Shown here piece after piece: positions 1 to 9,295 of a DNA stretch of 64,000 nt. Made by a program: the position numbers and the translations under genes. Location: assembly GCF_010091945.1 (NCBI RefSeq), contig NZ_WVIE01000001.1:62001-126000 (forward strand), in the 5' to 3' direction. The notes beneath the pieces are model-generated. The model saw only the letters and a program-made list of their open reading frames with translations. It ran no database searches and was not told the DNA's origin. Position 1 is the stretch's first letter; each line of letters opens with the position of its first letter. The stretch comes from Myxacorys almedinensis A. Lineage in GTDB: Bacteria > Cyanobacteriota > Cyanobacteriia > Leptolyngbyales > Leptolyngbyaceae.

Positions 1-2
1 GG

Positions 3-1271
3 GTTAAACCAGAGGTTTATTATTTGCGCGATTTATATCGCTCAGGTCGGCTAAATTCTTACATTGATATCTTCCTCAAAAACGCTCATTTGGTTAGAGA
101 AGCTTATCTAGAAGTAAGCAAAGCACGTCGCCCGGATAACTGGTATCCCTTTCAGATTACTTGTGAAAATTGCGGCAAGATTGCAACAACTGTCGTATCG
201 GATTATAACGGGTCAGAAGTTTTCTACACTTGTAAGCCTGATGCAACAGATTGGGTTCAAGGTTGTGGTCATTCAGGCTGGGTTTCTCCTTTTGATGGTA
301 ATGGCAAATTGCCTTGGAAAGTTGAATGGGTTGCGAAGTGGGATCTGTTGGGAATCACCATTGAGTTTGCGGGTAAAGATCACTCTCAGAAAGGAGGATC
401 TAGAGATGTTGCGAATGCAGTCTGTCGAAAAGTGCTACGAAAGCAGCCACCTTTTCATTCACCCTATGAATTCATTTTGGTCAATGGCACGAAGATGAGT
501 TCATCGAAGGGGGTCGGTTCAAGCGCTAAAGAAATTGCTGAGTTGCTTCCTCCTGAGCTACTTCGATTTTTAATGCTACGAACTCAGCCTAAAACGGTCA
601 TTAACTTCGCGCCAAATTACGAAACGACAACTCGGTTATTTAGAGACTATGATGCTCTAATCGATAAGTATCAGGCTTTATCGCCAGATGTTCAGCCAGA
701 ATCTGCTTTGCCTGAAGATCTAATGCCATTGTTTTATGCTCAACTTGATGGAGTGATTAAGCCCTATCATCCACTTGATCTAAGTACACTGATTTCTTTA
801 CTGCAAGTGCCACATCTTGATATTCGTCAAGAGATTGAAAGACGTAGTACTCAGCCCTTAAGTGAGTATGACTGGCAGATTGCAAATCAAAGAATTTCAG
901 TTGCTCAAAAATGGCTGGCAGACTATGCTGACGAAGACGAAAAGTTGGTTCTTTATCTTGATAGGGTTCCTGAGAAAGTTAAGGACTTGACTCACGAACA
1001 GATCTCTTATCTCAGACAGCTAACTCATAGCTTGGCAGATGTTAAGCTTTGGGAAGCTGAGGAACTGCAAACAACATTATTTGCAACAGCAAAAGAACTG
1101 GAGATGCAGCAACCCGTTGCTTTTAAGTCTGTTTACTTGTCGTTTTTAGGCAAGGAGCGCGGACCCAAGGCAGGAGCCTTGCTGTCGTATTTAGAACGTG
1201 ATTTCGTGGTTGCTCGCCTTCGAGATGTTGTGCAAGTGAATACATCTCAAGCTGCTCTCGTTGCTGAATAG
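3..1271 (+). CDS. lysK: Class I lysine--tRNA ligase, 5'-truncated by the window
   Basis: Charges tRNA-Lys with lysine in the cytoplasm. The frame is open from base 3, so the N-terminus with the HIGH motif lies outside the window; about 420 residues remain of a family usually above 500. Visible features are a CxxC ... GCGH zinc-ribbon-like insert (CENCGK near base 162, GCGH near 267), the KMSSSKG class I signature loop at 492-512, and a C-terminal helical region. These are the marks of the archaeal-type class I LysRS, not of the class II LysS that bacteria usually carry. The next gene is unrelated and starts about 390 bases later. Family assignment is strong from the KMSSS loop and its surroundings. 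Whether a class II enzyme also exists in the genome cannot be seen. Confidence 0.9.
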   Translation, partial: VKPEVYYLRDLYRSGRLNSYIDIFLKNAHLVREAYLEVSKARRPDNWYPFQITCENCGKIATTVVSDYNGSEVFYTCKPDATDWVQGCGHSGWVSPFDGNGKLPWKVEWVAKWDLLGITIEFAGKDHSQKGGSRDVANAVCRKVLRKQPPFHSPYEFILVNGTKMSSSKGVGSSAKEIAELLPPELLRFLMLRTQPKTVINFAPNYETTTRLFRDYDALIDKYQALSPDVQPESALPEDLMPLFYAQLDGVIKPYHPLDLSTLISLLQVPHLDIRQEIERRSTQPLSEYDWQIANQRISVAQKWLADYADEDEKLVLYLDRVPEKVKDLTHEQISYLRQLTHSLADVKLWEAEELQTTLFATAKELEMQQPVAFKSVYLSFLGKERGPKAGALLSYLERDFVVARLRDVVQVNTSQAALVAE

Positions 1272-1319
1272 GCGCGAGTTTAGTCGAGAAAGCTTTGTAC
1301 CTGTTCTTACGCTTTTAGT

Positions 1320-1526
1320 TCAAGGACAGTTTTTTATGGATTCAATTTCGTCGGTTTCTGCCATCAATACACATTGCATTACCAAGTTGATATCGATGTC
1401 CTTCAAACCAAGTAGCTCACTACGACAGATTCGCTCATAACCGCTCTCACACAGATGATAGAGAATTTTGCCAAAACCAAACTTCAGAAACGCCCAATGC
1501 TCGGTAACGCACCAGTTTGCTCTCAC
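1320..1526 (-). CDS. Doubtful small ORF, unknown
   Basis: A 68-codon frame with a GTG start and no clear ribosome binding site, in the 378-base gap between the LysRS gene and the AraC-type regulator. The product would have four cysteines and no motif I recognise. It may be a fragment of a lost gene or chance. I list it only because nothing else occupies the gap apart from the candidate promoter at 1569-1597. Confidence 0.2.
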   Translation of the reverse strand: MRANWCVTEHWAFLKFGFGKILYHLCESGYERICRSELLGLKDIDINLVMQCVLMAETDEIESIKNCP

Positions 1527-1568
1527 TTCTACTAATTATGATTTACACCCGTTGAACCTCAGCAGAGC

Positions 1569-1597
1569 TTGACAATCGTTTTACTTAAATGAGAATA
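1569..1597 (+). promoter_or_regulatory. Candidate sigma70 promoter of the iron-uptake unit
   Basis: TTGACA at 1569-1574 is followed, after 17 to 18 bases, by AGAATA/GAATAT, about 60 bases upstream of the regulator start. The -10 region is embedded in an A/T-rich stretch (AAATGAGAATATTTTGCAA) that could hold a Fur-type iron box. That is an inference from composition and from the iron genes that follow. Confidence 0.4.
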
Positions 1598-1658
1598 TTT
1601 TGCAATCCTTGACCGAAACGTTTGTTCGATATTTCTCAATTTAAACAGATTGATCGCA

Positions 1659-2744
1659 ATGACGAAAACTATCTCAGAGGAAGACTATAAAGACCTATGG
1701 GAGGAAAGCCAGCAAACGGGACAAGTTGTTGAATACTATGATGAGTTCATAACGGGACATCAAGGATATATTCCCTGGGTTGGTAAAGTGCTGGATTGGT
1801 CAATCTCTCTTCAAGATGGGCTGGGTTTAGGAGTGTACAGATACGATCTAGAACAGGACTTGAAATTATTTGAACAGCAGAATAAAAATGCGTCTTGGTC
1901 AGTCCTGAGCTTTTTTGTATCAGGGGATGTGAAGACAACGTTACGAGGAGTGATTGATCAAGTCGATGAGCTTGCAGAACGAACCTATTTAAGCTGCTGC
2001 TCGGATACTCCAGAAACAGAAGAATGGGTTGGAGGAGAGTGCTTGACTCGGCTTCAGATCTGGTTTGAGCCTCAGCACTTTCTAAAGAATTTTACACCAG
2101 AGCAACTGTCTCCTTTGCCCCTTGAAGTACAGCAGGCAGCAGAGGGAACGATTCAACCATACTATTACTCAGGCAGAATGACCCCTGCTATGAAAGCGAT
2201 CGCTCATCAAATTCTAAATTGTTCCTACAGTGGAATTATGCAGCGATTTTACTTAGAAGGGAAAGCGTTGGAATTAATGACGTTGCAGTTCGAGCAGTTG
2301 CGCGATCAGTCACGAACCCTAACCCCACAAATTTTTCTAAAATCAGACGACCTCGATCGCATTCATCAAGCAAGAGATATTTTGATTGCCAATCTTATCG
2401 ATCCTCCCTCTTTGTTAGAACTTGCCCGACAAGTTGCTATCAATGACCACAAACTCAAGCAAGGATTCCGTCAAGTGTTTGGGACAACCGTTTTCGGCTA
2501 TTTGCATGATTATCGGTTGCAGCAGGCACAATCCCTTTTGCAAACCCGTGAAATGAGTGTGGGTGAAGTAGCTCATCAAATTGGATATGTCGATCGAAGT
2601 CATTTTGCCGCAGCCTTTCGCAAGAAATTTGGGCTGAATCCTAGTCACTATGCACGGCAGTATCAAAGTAACCGTTCGGCAACATCGCTAATTTCTCCGT
2701 CTAGCCATCAAAAAACTCCGCCTAGCCATCAGCAACCTATTTAG
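1659..2744 (+). CDS. AraC-family regulator, PchR-like
   Basis: DNA-binding activator of the kind that switches on siderophore receptor and synthesis genes when a ferric siderophore is present. The N-terminal two thirds match the PchR-type sensor region by general appearance. The C-terminal 100 residues carry two helix-turn-helix units, with the AraC signature VGEVAHQIGYVDRSHFAAAF followed by FRKKFGLNPSHYARQY. The frame opens at TTG 1650, but ATG 1659 is the better start (361 residues), since PchR-like proteins begin with this segment. A TonB-dependent receptor starts 92 bases downstream on the same strand, which is the usual arrangement for such regulators. Iron or siderophore control is inferred from family and context. 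Confidence 0.87.
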   Translation: MTKTISEEDYKDLWEESQQTGQVVEYYDEFITGHQGYIPWVGKVLDWSISLQDGLGLGVYRYDLEQDLKLFEQQNKNASWSVLSFFVSGDVKTTLRGVIDQVDELAERTYLSCCSDTPETEEWVGGECLTRLQIWFEPQHFLKNFTPEQLSPLPLEVQQAAEGTIQPYYYSGRMTPAMKAIAHQILNCSYSGIMQRFYLEGKALELMTLQFEQLRDQSRTLTPQIFLKSDDLDRIHQARDILIANLIDPPSLLELARQVAINDHKLKQGFRQVFGTTVFGYLHDYRLQQAQSLLQTREMSVGEVAHQIGYVDRSHFAAAFRKKFGLNPSHYARQYQSNRSATSLISPSSHQKTPPSHQQPI

Positions 2745-2836
2745 TTACACCGAGCTTCTCTCTATACTCTTGAAACAGTTTCTCAACTATTTGGGAATCG
2801 AGACGGCACAAGAGTTCGTAAGAGTGTGGAGTAGGA

Positions 2837-5410
2837 ATGAACGTGAGAAAATTTTCTGTATCAACCCAATTGATGTTGATGGGAGTAGTCTCTAGCAGTG
2901 CGATCGCGTGGACATTGCCAGGATGGGCACAGCTTGATTCAAAACAGCAAAAGCCTCTTCATTTAACCCCCTTCACTCCAACAATCTCCACAACTCGGCA
3001 ACATCATTTCTCACGTTCCGCCACGACTCTCAGAGAATGGGTTGCACAAATCGAAGCCGCTACAGTGCAAGTCACTGGAGTCAATCTCAACCGTACCGAC
3101 ACTGGATTGGAAATTGTGCTGCAAACTGCTGAAGGTAAGCCTTTGCAGGTCGATGCTACAAAATTTCGCAGCGAAGGGAACAGTCTAATTGCCGACATTC
3201 CCAATGCAGTGCTGACATTACCAGAAGGGAATGAGTTTCGCTCAGAAAATCCGGTAACGGGGATTACAGCCGTCAACGTGACACAGGTGAGTGCTAGCAA
3301 TATTAGTGTTATTGTGACTGGAACCAATGCCCTGCCGACTACAGACATCACGTTGAGAACGGGCGAGTTTGCCTATAGCCTCAACCCGGAAGAGTCAGAA
3401 CCCGATGAGGAAATTGTGGTGACGGGTGAACAGAATAGTTATCGGGTGCCGAATGCCGCTACTGGTACCAGAACTGATACGCCAATTCGCGATATTCCTC
3501 AGTCGATTCAGGTCATTCCTCAACAGGTGCTAAAAGACCAGTCTGTGATTCGACTCACTGATGCACTGCGGAATGTTAGTGGGGTTGTGCAGAGCGGGGG
3601 GTTTGGGCAGACTGATGATCAGCTTAATATCAGAGGGTTTGATGCTGCGACTATTCTTAGAGATGGTTTGATAGATCTCAATGGGTTGAGAGAAACTACT
3701 AGCGTTGAACAGATAGAAGTTCTTAAAGGACCAGCCTCGATTTTGTTTGGCAACGTTCAGCCCGGAGGCGTTATCAATTTGGTCTCAAAAAGACCCTTGC
3801 GAGAACCTTACTACTTTGCTGATTTCTCGGCAGGAAGCTTCAGCTTTTACCGCCCCACGATCGATTTTTCAGGTCCTCTCAATCCAGAGAAAACAGTTCT
3901 CTATCGACTGAATGCTGCTTATGAAAATGCTGGTAGTTTCCGTGATTTCGTAGATAGTCAGCGATTCTTTATAGAACCTGTTTTAGATTTCAAAATTGGC
4001 AACAATACAACCCTGTCACTGAATCTGAATTATCTGTATGACGATCGCACCTTCGATCGTGGTTTGGTGGCGTTTGGTCGGGGGATTGCAGATATTCCAA
4101 GGAGCAGATTTCTAGGCGAACCCGATGATAATTCTGAAATCAAGGATTTTAATGTGGGTTATCGGCTAGAGCATCGCTTTAGTGAAAATCTAACCCTCCG
4201 CAATGTCTTTCGGTTTGGCTCACAAGATAGCCTGAATTTTCGGGCTGAGCCGTTGGGATTAGATGAGTCAACGGGTGAGTTATTGCGAAATTATCGATCG
4301 AATGATACCGATAGTAGAATTTATTCGTTACAAACAGAGCTTGTTGGCAAATTCGCAACGGGTTCGGTTCAACATACACTTCTGCTGGGATTGGATTTCT
4401 TTAGACAAACCCAGGATTTCACCCGAACTCAGCTACGGGGAGGACTCACTCCAACGATTAATATCTTTGACCCAATTTACAGTTTTCTGCAACCCTCTGC
4501 TCTTAACGATCCAGCCACTCGAACAGGATTTAATTCTGTTACTAAAACAGATTCCTTGGGCGTTTTTCTACAAGACCAGATTGCACTTGCAGACAACCTC
4601 AAACTGCTGGTAGGCGGTCGGTTTGATGTCGTGGATCAGAAAAGTGAGTTTCTTCCTTTCGATGAAAGCGAGGTCTCTGAATCGGGTCAGAGTGATCAGG
4701 CATTCACTCCCCGAATTGGGATTGTTTACCAGCCCATTCAACCGATCTCGCTCTATGCCAGCTATAGTCGCTCATTTGTCCCCAGTTTTGGTCAGCGTGT
4801 AGACGGCTCGTTATTAGAGCCAGAACGAGGTACACAATATGAAGTCGGGATCAAAGCAGACTTGAATCGCAGGCTCTCAGCCACGTTAGCGCTTTACCAA
4901 ATCACTAAAACCAATATTGCTACGCCTGATTTGGCGAATGAAGGCTTTTCTCTCGCGATCGGGGAGCAGAGAAATCGTGGAATTGAACTCGATATTGCCG
5001 GTGAAATTCTACCGGGATGGAGGATCTTGACCTCCTACAGTTACACGAATGCTGAAATCACAAAAAGCAACGATCTACCTGTGGGTGCTACAGCCGCTTT
5101 AGTTCCGCAACATAAAGCCAGCCTCTGGACAACCTACGAAATTCAGCGGGGCAATTTAAGAGGACTCGGCTTTGGGTTGGGACTATTCTATGTTGATGCA
5201 AGACCAGGTGATTTAGACAGCAGCTATACACTGCCCAGCTATTTTCGGACTGATGCTGCCATTTTCTATCAGCGAGACAACTGGAAAGCCGCCATTAACC
5301 TTAAAAACCTATTTGATGTAAACTCCTTTGAGTCGATCAATTACGGCAGAGTTTCAGTTGTCCCTGGGGCGCCCTTTACAGTTGTAGGCTCACTCTCAGT
5401 TAACTTCTAG
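2837..5410 (+). CDS. TonB-dependent siderophore receptor with AMIN domain
   Basis: Outer-membrane gated channel for ferric siderophores, 857 residues. In order: signal peptide (about 1-32, ending GWAQ), an AMIN-like domain (about 45-130) typical of cyanobacterial receptors, a candidate TonB box around EEIVVTG near residue 190, a plug domain (about 205-315, with QPGGVINLVSKRP), and a 22-strand type barrel to the end. The final residue is Phe, the usual last residue of barrel proteins inserted by BAM. The ATG is preceded by GGAG five bases away. It sits between the PchR-like regulator and a FecB-type lipoprotein, with only a few bases to the latter, so the three probably form one iron-uptake operon. 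The ligand cannot be told. Confidence 0.93.
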   Translation: MNVRKFSVSTQLMLMGVVSSSAIAWTLPGWAQLDSKQQKPLHLTPFTPTISTTRQHHFSRSATTLREWVAQIEAATVQVTGVNLNRTDTGLEIVLQTAEGKPLQVDATKFRSEGNSLIADIPNAVLTLPEGNEFRSENPVTGITAVNVTQVSASNISVIVTGTNALPTTDITLRTGEFAYSLNPEESEPDEEIVVTGEQNSYRVPNAATGTRTDTPIRDIPQSIQVIPQQVLKDQSVIRLTDALRNVSGVVQSGGFGQTDDQLNIRGFDAATILRDGLIDLNGLRETTSVEQIEVLKGPASILFGNVQPGGVINLVSKRPLREPYYFADFSAGSFSFYRPTIDFSGPLNPEKTVLYRLNAAYENAGSFRDFVDSQRFFIEPVLDFKIGNNTTLSLNLNYLYDDRTFDRGLVAFGRGIADIPRSRFLGEPDDNSEIKDFNVGYRLEHRFSENLTLRNVFRFGSQDSLNFRAEPLGLDESTGELLRNYRSNDTDSRIYSLQTELVGKFATGSVQHTLLLGLDFFRQTQDFTRTQLRGGLTPTINIFDPIYSFLQPSALNDPATRTGFNSVTKTDSLGVFLQDQIALADNLKLLVGGRFDVVDQKSEFLPFDESEVSESGQSDQAFTPRIGIVYQPIQPISLYASYSRSFVPSFGQRVDGSLLEPERGTQYEVGIKADLNRRLSATLALYQITKTNIATPDLANEGFSLAIGEQRNRGIELDIAGEILPGWRILTSYSYTNAEITKSNDLPVGATAALVPQHKASLWTTYEIQRGNLRGLGFGLGLFYVDARPGDLDSSYTLPSYFRTDAAIFYQRDNWKAAINLKNLFDVNSFESINYGRVSVVPGAPFTVVGSLSVNF

Positions 5411-5443
5411 CCCTTGAAATTGCCATCTTTGCTGAACATCGTA

Positions 5444-6442
5444 ATGAGCAAATCTCTGCATCATTTTCTTCGCCTTTCTGTTCTTCTGGGACTTACCTTA
5501 GTGATGGTGATAGCTTGTCACAAGCTGCCTGCTCAAAAAGTCCTTGCTCCAAATGGCAAGCTACCAACCTCTGAATGCCGAGTTGTTAAACATGATTTGG
5601 GAGAAACTTGCGTACCACTGAATCCTAAGCGGGTTGTAGTTTTGGGTGCAGAACTAGATGGGTTGGTTGCTCTAGGCGTTAAACCATTTGGCACAACGGC
5701 GGAGATGAAACCTTACCTTAAGCCTTATCTAACTCAGGCTGAAGCTGAAGCGATTAAGTATGTGGGAGTTAAGGAGACAGGTCCCAGTTTAGAAGCGGTG
5801 CTAAGCCTCAAACCTGATTTAATTTTAGAAGTGGCTTGGGGCAATTCACTGACCTACCAACATCTATCGCAGGTTGTACCAATGGTTGTGGTGATCCCTG
5901 AGTCTGATGGGCAATGGAAACCAGCCTTTCTCAAGTTTGCTGAGGCGTTGGGAAAAGAGCAGGAAGCAAAGCAGGTGCTAACCAACTATGATGCTCGATT
6001 GGCAGAGTTCAAAGCTAGAATGGGCGATCGCCTCAATCACGTTAAAATCTCTCTAGTTCGGATTTACCCGAATGGAATTTCCTTTTACCTTAAAACATCA
6101 TTCTCCGGGTCAATCTTGGCAGAGGCAGGACTGAAACGCCCACCAGCGCAAGATAAAGCACCCAGAGGACAAAACCAGGAACAGGTCAACAAGGAACTGA
6201 TTCATGTTTTAGAAAGCGACATGATGTTTGTGTGGACATACGGGCATACCTCAGATATTGCTCGCAGTGCCCAGGTAGCACTCAAACGGTTGCAGTCCGA
6301 TCCGCTTTGGTCAACCCTAGAGGTGGTGCAGCGCAATCAGATCTATGAAGTGCCATCGCTCTACTGGTTCGGAAACGGGCCGATCGCAGCCAATCTAGTT
6401 GTAGATGATCTATTCAAGTACTTTTTAGACCAGCCAGCTTAA
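5444..6442 (+). CDS. Iron-siderophore ABC transporter substrate-binding lipoprotein (FecB/FhuD-like)
   Basis: Periplasmic protein that hands a ferric siderophore to an inner-membrane ABC importer. The frame opens at TTG 5414, four bases after the receptor stop, but ATG 5444 places a normal lipoprotein signal (hydrophobic stretch ending VMVIAC) at the start, giving 332 residues. The mature part has the FecB/BtuF-type fold: GETCVPLNPKRVVVLG, then SLEAVLSLKPDLILE, and a C-terminal NQIYEVPSLYWFGNGP segment. No permease or ATPase gene for this importer is in the window. Its stop overlaps by four bases the end of the convergent Uma2 gene. Confidence 0.9.
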   Translation: MSKSLHHFLRLSVLLGLTLVMVIACHKLPAQKVLAPNGKLPTSECRVVKHDLGETCVPLNPKRVVVLGAELDGLVALGVKPFGTTAEMKPYLKPYLTQAEAEAIKYVGVKETGPSLEAVLSLKPDLILEVAWGNSLTYQHLSQVVPMVVVIPESDGQWKPAFLKFAEALGKEQEAKQVLTNYDARLAEFKARMGDRLNHVKISLVRIYPNGISFYLKTSFSGSILAEAGLKRPPAQDKAPRGQNQEQVNKELIHVLESDMMFVWTYGHTSDIARSAQVALKRLQSDPLWSTLEVVQRNQIYEVPSLYWFGNGPIAANLVVDDLFKYFLDQPA

Positions 6443-7290
6443 CGCTCTAGCGCCGATCGCACTTCCTCCTCTGACAAGCTCAACGCCTCGGCAATCTGGA
6501 CTGGGGTGAGATTGAGCGATCGTAAGCGCCCAACTGCATCCAATCGAGCTTGCCGCTCCTGATCAGCCCGTTCTGCCCCAGTCAAAATCACCTGTCCTTG
6601 AGCATCGCACCAGCGCAACCACAGCCGCGTTACTTCCTCTTCAAATTGCCCTTCCCACAGCGTTAACCCTAGCTCGCTCGTTTCCAACCAGACCGATTGC
6701 CCCACCTGCACAATGCCTACTGCCGAGGTCACTTCCACGTAACGCCCAGATTGCAGCGTCCACACGCGCAGCAATGCGCCATTCATTTCCGCCTCACCCT
6801 GAGTTTGTTGAAGTGGGTCGAAGACAACATAGTACGGCACTCCCACTTGTGCGTAGGTCTCTTTCTTACTCGCGACCTTGCCCTTTTGCCGCGACTTCTG
6901 ACTCAAGCTCAGTTCATCGCCTTCCTGGTTGGAGACAATCTCAACGCAAACATCGGGAACTTTGCCAAACTCCCAAACGAAATAAGAACGATTGCGCCGT
7001 TCGGACAGGTCTTCTGCCCGCTGCACACCCAGACTCAGCAACACATCGGGCACAATCGGGTCGCCCTTGAGTTTGTAGAATAGCCCTACATCAGCTTCGG
7101 CAATGAAGGGTAAGGGAACGGCTCTGGAACTGTAGAGCGCATCGATCAGCAATCGCTGCTGCTGAGCAGACTGAAAGTTGTCCACAGGCGTATCGTCCTC
7201 AATCACCAGGTGGCTGATGTCAAGCTCGGTGACGATTTCTGCACCATCTTGCTCTGCATCCTCTTCTCGGTTGAGCAGTTGTTGAGTCAT
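6439..7290 (-). CDS. Uma2-family (DUF820) putative endonuclease
   Basis: PD-(D/E)xK-fold protein of the Uma2 family, very abundant in cyanobacteria and of unsettled function; some members are tied to mobile DNA. The core elements are present: IVPDVLLSLG, then PDVCVEIVSNQEG, then a KKETYAQVGVPYYVVFDP stretch that supplies the Lys-Tyr of the family. The N-terminal 60 residues are acidic. The C-terminal 50 residues are a charged tail (ADQERQARLDAVGRLRSLNL, then LTPVQIAEALSLSEEEVRSAL) that looks like a small helix-turn-helix, common in this family. It converges on the FecB-like gene with a four-base overlap. Confidence 0.85.
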   Translation of the reverse strand: MTQQLLNREEDAEQDGAEIVTELDISHLVIEDDTPVDNFQSAQQQRLLIDALYSSRAVPLPFIAEADVGLFYKLKGDPIVPDVLLSLGVQRAEDLSERRNRSYFVWEFGKVPDVCVEIVSNQEGDELSLSQKSRQKGKVASKKETYAQVGVPYYVVFDPLQQTQGEAEMNGALLRVWTLQSGRYVEVTSAVGIVQVGQSVWLETSELGLTLWEGQFEEEVTRLWLRWCDAQGQVILTGAERADQERQARLDAVGRLRSLNLTPVQIAEALSLSEEEVRSALER

Positions 7291-7579
7291 GGCGGCGAGG
7301 AGAACTCAGCAGTACGATTATACTCTAGGTTGAGTGCGATCGCACCAACGCCGCTTGGCTTGTAATGGATGAGGCAACCAAGGTATTAATTAAGAATTAT
7401 TTTCAATTGCTAGAGTTCAAAAGCGATGACGATCGCGCTCAACCCCTAAAAATTCCGTTTAGAAGCCAAAAAACTCCCGCTAGGAGCCAAAATCGGCTGA
7501 CACGAGAGTACGCTTTACAATAAGCTGCTGAGCGAGCATTGATGGCTCCAATAGACCCAGGTTTTGAGTTGCTGCTGCT

Positions 7580-7810
7580 ATGCCGATTCCCCTTCAACAA
7601 TACGGAACGCTCTTGGCAGGCTATCTTAAACCGCAGCAAGGGCGCGTGATTAGCTTGGCGATCGCACTGCTCAGCAGCATTGCCTTGCAAATCATCAACC
7701 CGCAAATCTTGGGGTACTTCATCGATACAGCAGTTCAAGGAGGATCACAGCAAGCCTTATTGACTGCAACGATCGCATTACTGACGCAAGCAACTGCGAT
7801 CGCGGCAACA
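7580..7810 (+). pseudogene. 5' fragment of an ABC exporter (permease-ATPase)
   Basis: The first 77 codons read like the N-terminus of a fused ABC exporter half-transporter: LLAGYLKPQQGRVISLAIAL followed by INPQILGYFIDTA, covering the first transmembrane helix and the loop to the second. After ...QATAIAAT the similarity stops. The frame runs on through unrelated sequence and ends inside the tRNA-Val gene at 8023. No other membrane helices, Walker motifs or signature sequence exist downstream. The gene is therefore a truncated remnant about 190 bases from the 3' end of the tRNA. Confidence 0.6.
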
Positions 7811-7996
7811 GAAAAACTCCTTGATTGCTCAAGTTGTTTCTACATGCCTCCTAAGCTTCTAGATCGCGACAACGGTTTGACCAGCTTGCTCGGAAAGGGA
7901 GATGGCGTCTTTATAGCGTTTCGTGGCATTTTAGGGATCTCTCCAAACAGAACCAGCGCCCTGTCAGGAATGCTGAAACTATTGACTTATCAGGAA

Positions 7997-8068
<72 letters not shown>

Positions 8069-8078
8069 TTGCAGCCCC

Positions 8079-8084
8079 AGTATA
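8079..8084 (-). promoter_or_regulatory. -10 box of tRNA-Val
   Basis: On the minus strand TATACT lies 10 bases before the tRNA 5' end, the right distance for a -10 element. No good -35 is visible. Confidence 0.4.
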
Positions 8085-8148
8085 CCATTTTGAGGAATCT
8101 CTGCGAGTCAGTTTCTGCGCTTGCTTACGTTTCAGTTTTCTGCTTGGG

Positions 8149-8188
8149 TTGACAGAATTACCGAAGTTCAATATAGTACTTGTGTACT
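8149..8188 (+). promoter_or_regulatory. Near-consensus promoter with palindromic operator, upstream of the ParM-like gene
   Basis: TTGACA at 8149-8154, exactly 17 bases, then TATAGT at 8172-8177: a strong sigma70-type promoter. The palindrome AGTAC-TTGT-GTACT at 8175-8188 overlaps the -10 and the likely start site, where a repressor would block polymerase. A second small palindrome, CTGGC-T-GCCAG, lies at 8195-8205. The gene starts at 8243 after a GAGGAG ribosome binding site. Autoregulation by the downstream RHH protein is an inference from ParMRC-type plasmid systems. Confidence 0.6.
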
Positions 8189-8242
8189 AACAAACTGGCT
8201 GCCAGGTAACAGAAGCTCTACATAATCCTTGAGGAGAAAGCT

Positions 8243-9295
8243 ATGCCCTTTGGAACTCGACAGACAAGCGTGAGAAAAGATGCGATCGCACTGGGGGGGA
8301 CTTGCCGAACCAATTTTTCGGAAACGGGTAGGACAATTGCTCTCGATGCTGGAAATTATGACCTGAAATTTTGGGACGGCGCAGGGCACCCAAGAGCCAT
8401 TCGATCCGTTAGGTTTCAGCTTCCTCAAGGTCGCGATCCCGTTCGTTACTCGGAGAGTTCTCCTTTAGTAGAGTTGCCTGATGGCTCACGTTACCACTTT
8501 GGCACGCAAGCTTACAAGTACCGCAGGCAGCAGCAAACCGTTGTTGAGAATAAAGTTGAATTAGCTCGCCTGCATTTGTATGCGTGTTTAGAACCAGAGC
8601 GCAAAGAAGAGATTTGTCATTACCCGCTCCAGCTTTATGTTTCGACCCCTGATCTCATGAGAAATGCCGATGCACTGCGATCGCAACTTCTCGGCATTCA
8701 TGAATTTAAACGGAACGGTATTCCCTACCGCGTCACAGTAGATCATGTAGAAGTCGAACGGGAAGGGATTGGTTCCTATCGCTATGCTCAACAGTTGGGG
8801 ATCATTCCTGATAGTGGGTATACGATTGTGATAGATATTGGCGGCGGCACTTGGCTATCCCGCCTGATCGACGCAGAAGGAGACGTGATTGATGAGAACG
8901 TCATGGATCGCGGTGGGTCTTATGAACTGGCGACTGCCATTAGCTTTGATCGCCGCTTGGCAGATCTTCTAGGCACAACGGCTGACCCTGCGATCGTCAT
9001 GGATGGCTTCAAAGCTGGACACACCTATGCCGATACTGGGTTGTCCTGGTCGCTTTGGCTCGAAGAATATCTCGATCCTTGGTTTAAGGGCATTTTTCAA
9101 ACCGTGAAAGCTCAATACACACCCTACATGGCACGAGTGACTCGGTTTTTAGTCACAGGGGGAAGTTCCCATCTGATCTCCGAACGCCTTGCCGGTCGCC
9201 AACTTTTTGCGGTCATGCCCGATCCTCAGTTTGCAAACGTGCGGGGGCTGTTTCCGATCGCGGAGGGACTGCAACTATGTATGACAACAAAGTAA
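8243..9295 (+). CDS. ParM/StbA-like actin-family ATPase
   Basis: Predicted filament-forming actin homologue of the kind that segregates plasmids. Residues 31-42 hold the phosphate-1 motif (TIALDAGNYDLK), about 198-203 the phosphate-2 motif (DIGGGT), and about 304-309 the adenosine motif (VTGGSS), all in the actin-fold order. The length, 350 residues, fits ParM-type proteins, with a 30-residue N-terminal extension. The ATG follows GAGGAG at good spacing. The last 19 bases overlap the next gene, so the two are probably translationally coupled. No replication or partition gene of a plasmid is nearby; flanking genes are chromosomal. Family assignment is good; a segregation role is inferred. Confidence 0.82.
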   Translation: MPFGTRQTSVRKDAIALGGTCRTNFSETGRTIALDAGNYDLKFWDGAGHPRAIRSVRFQLPQGRDPVRYSESSPLVELPDGSRYHFGTQAYKYRRQQQTVVENKVELARLHLYACLEPERKEEICHYPLQLYVSTPDLMRNADALRSQLLGIHEFKRNGIPYRVTVDHVEVEREGIGSYRYAQQLGIIPDSGYTIVIDIGGGTWLSRLIDAEGDVIDENVMDRGGSYELATAISFDRRLADLLGTTADPAIVMDGFKAGHTYADTGLSWSLWLEEYLDPWFKGIFQTVKAQYTPYMARVTRFLVTGGSSHLISERLAGRQLFAVMPDPQFANVRGLFPIAEGLQLCMTTK

